Notes under the pieces: model-generated
Database searches by the model: none
What the model was told of the DNA's origin: nothing
What the model saw: the letters and a program-made list of their open reading frames with translations, nothing else
Shown here: positions 5,227 through 5,878 of the stretch, piece after piece
How positions within the stretch are numbered: the stretch's first letter is position 1
How the letters are laid out: every line of letters begins with the position of its first letter
Made by a program: the position numbers and the translations under genes
From: Bryobacterales bacterium
GTDB lineage: Bacteria > Acidobacteriota > Terriglobia > Bryobacterales > Bryobacteraceae
Assembly (NCBI GenBank): GCA_020853155.1
Contig: JADYZL010000496.1
Coordinates: forward strand, 1 to 5,878
Reading direction: 5' to 3'
DNA length: 5,878 nt

Positions 5227-5878
5227 TTGTCCGGTACGCAGTATCTCTTGTTCCGGATCTACCGCCGCGCGATTCCGGCGTTCCTGCGGCGCGGCCGCTT
5301 CGGCGAATTCGTCGAAACCCACGCGCCGCACGACTTCGTTTACAACCCGGAGTATTTCCGCGACGTGATTGAAAACCACTCCGGTGCGGCTGCGGGGCCG
5401 ATGGCAGCGAGCATCGTTCGAGACCTCGGGCCGCGCACCGTGATCGACGTGGGCTGCGGGGGAGGGAATCTGCTGGAGGCGCTACAGGCGCGCGGCTGCG
5501 AGGTGTTCGGCCTGGAATATGCGGCGGCGGGCGTGGATGCCTGTGCGCGCCGGGGCGTACCGGCGCGGCGATTCAATCTGCGTCGCGATGTCTTTGAACC
5601 GAAGCAACGCTACGATGTGGTCTGTTCCATCGAGGTGGCGGAGCATCTGCCCGCGCAGACAGCCGATCGATACGTGAAGCTGCTGGCCGGCGCCGGGGAG
5701 ACCCTCGTTTTTTCCGCCGCGACGCCGGGGCAGGGAGGCACGGACCACCTCAACGAGCAGCCGCACGCCTACTGGATCGAGAAGCTCTCCACGCATGGGC
5801 TCATCCTCGATGAGACGATCTCGGCGAGGTGGCGCGACGAATGGGAGCGGGCGGGATTGCAGCCCTGGTTCTGGCGCA
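5227..5878 (+). CDS. Class I SAM-dependent methyltransferase (cut by window edge)
   Basis: The visible 217 residues hold a Rossmann-fold methyltransferase core. Motif I, VIDVGCGGGN (72-81), binds SAM; Glu97 in FGLEYA is the acidic residue at the end of strand 2; VVCSIEVAEHL (131-141) is motif IV with the UbiG-like IEVAEHL ending; LVFSAATPGQGGTDHLNEQP (160-179) follows strand 5. The N-terminus (YLLFRIYRRAIPAFLRR, 6-22) is basic and amphipathic, not a typical signal peptide. There is no ATG at the front of the frame: the first in-frame ATG (residue 59) would remove conserved N-terminal sequence. TTG at 5227, 14 bp after the DUF937 stop with GGCGGC 7 bases upstream, is the best start; TTG at 5248 is an alternative. 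The substrate is unknown; similar enzymes act on sugars, lipids and small molecules. The gene runs off the right edge. Confidence 0.88.
   Translation, partial: MSGTQYLLFRIYRRAIPAFLRRGRFGEFVETHAPHDFVYNPEYFRDVIENHSGAAAGPMAASIVRDLGPRTVIDVGCGGGNLLEALQARGCEVFGLEYAAAGVDACARRGVPARRFNLRRDVFEPKQRYDVVCSIEVAEHLPAQTADRYVKLLAGAGETLVFSAATPGQGGTDHLNEQPHAYWIEKLSTHGLILDETISARWRDEWERAGLQPWFWR

Noticed and set aside
5190..5372. Plus-strand open frame of 60 codons with an ATG at 5190
   Set aside because: It overlaps the end of the DUF937 gene and the start of the methyltransferase in another frame and shows no family resemblance, whereas the methyltransferase frame carries clear motifs.

Overview
The window is dense, GC-rich bacterial DNA with seven protein-coding genes: five complete and two cut by the window edges. 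Codon use, the DUF2911 secreted protein, a BshA-type glycosyltransferase and a DUF937 protein together suggest an Acidobacteriota genome, perhaps of the Bryobacteraceae/Solibacter kind. This placement is inference from gene content, not from a marker gene. I saw no tRNA, rRNA, CRISPR array, insertion sequence or other mobile element.

Layout. Positions 1-1122 (minus strand) hold a two-gene ABC-2 type exporter: the ATPase is upstream and a permease is joined to it by an ATGA stop/start overlap. A 250-bp non-coding stretch then separates this divergent operon from two plus-strand envelope genes: a cyclophilin-type peptidyl-prolyl isomerase with a lipoprotein-like signal (1373-2035) and a DUF2911 secreted protein (2135-2692). 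The DUF2911 gene meets a minus-strand PIG-L/LmbE deacetylase (2689-3459) tail to tail, with the stop codons overlapping by 4 bp. The deacetylase is in turn divergent, with a gap of only 29 bp, from a GT4 glycosyltransferase that looks like BshA (3489-4604). A DUF937 protein (GTG start, 4670-5212) and a SAM-dependent methyltransferase (TTG start, 5227 to the window end) follow on the plus strand.

How the genes may work together. The most coherent functional unit is the deacetylase/BshA pair. BshA joins UDP-GlcNAc to L-malate and a PIG-L deacetylase removes the acetyl group, which are the first two steps of bacillithiol synthesis. The third enzyme, BshC, is not in the window. The deacetylase has the HPDDE form of the motif rather than the classical BshB1 form, so its role rests partly on its position. 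The downstream methyltransferase may or may not be linked to this pathway. The other genes look like ordinary export and envelope functions. I found no clearly novel system. The points most worth a second look are the bacillithiol-type pair and its shared 29-bp divergent control region, the overlapping convergent stops, the non-ATG starts, and a few inverted repeats in the intergenic regions.
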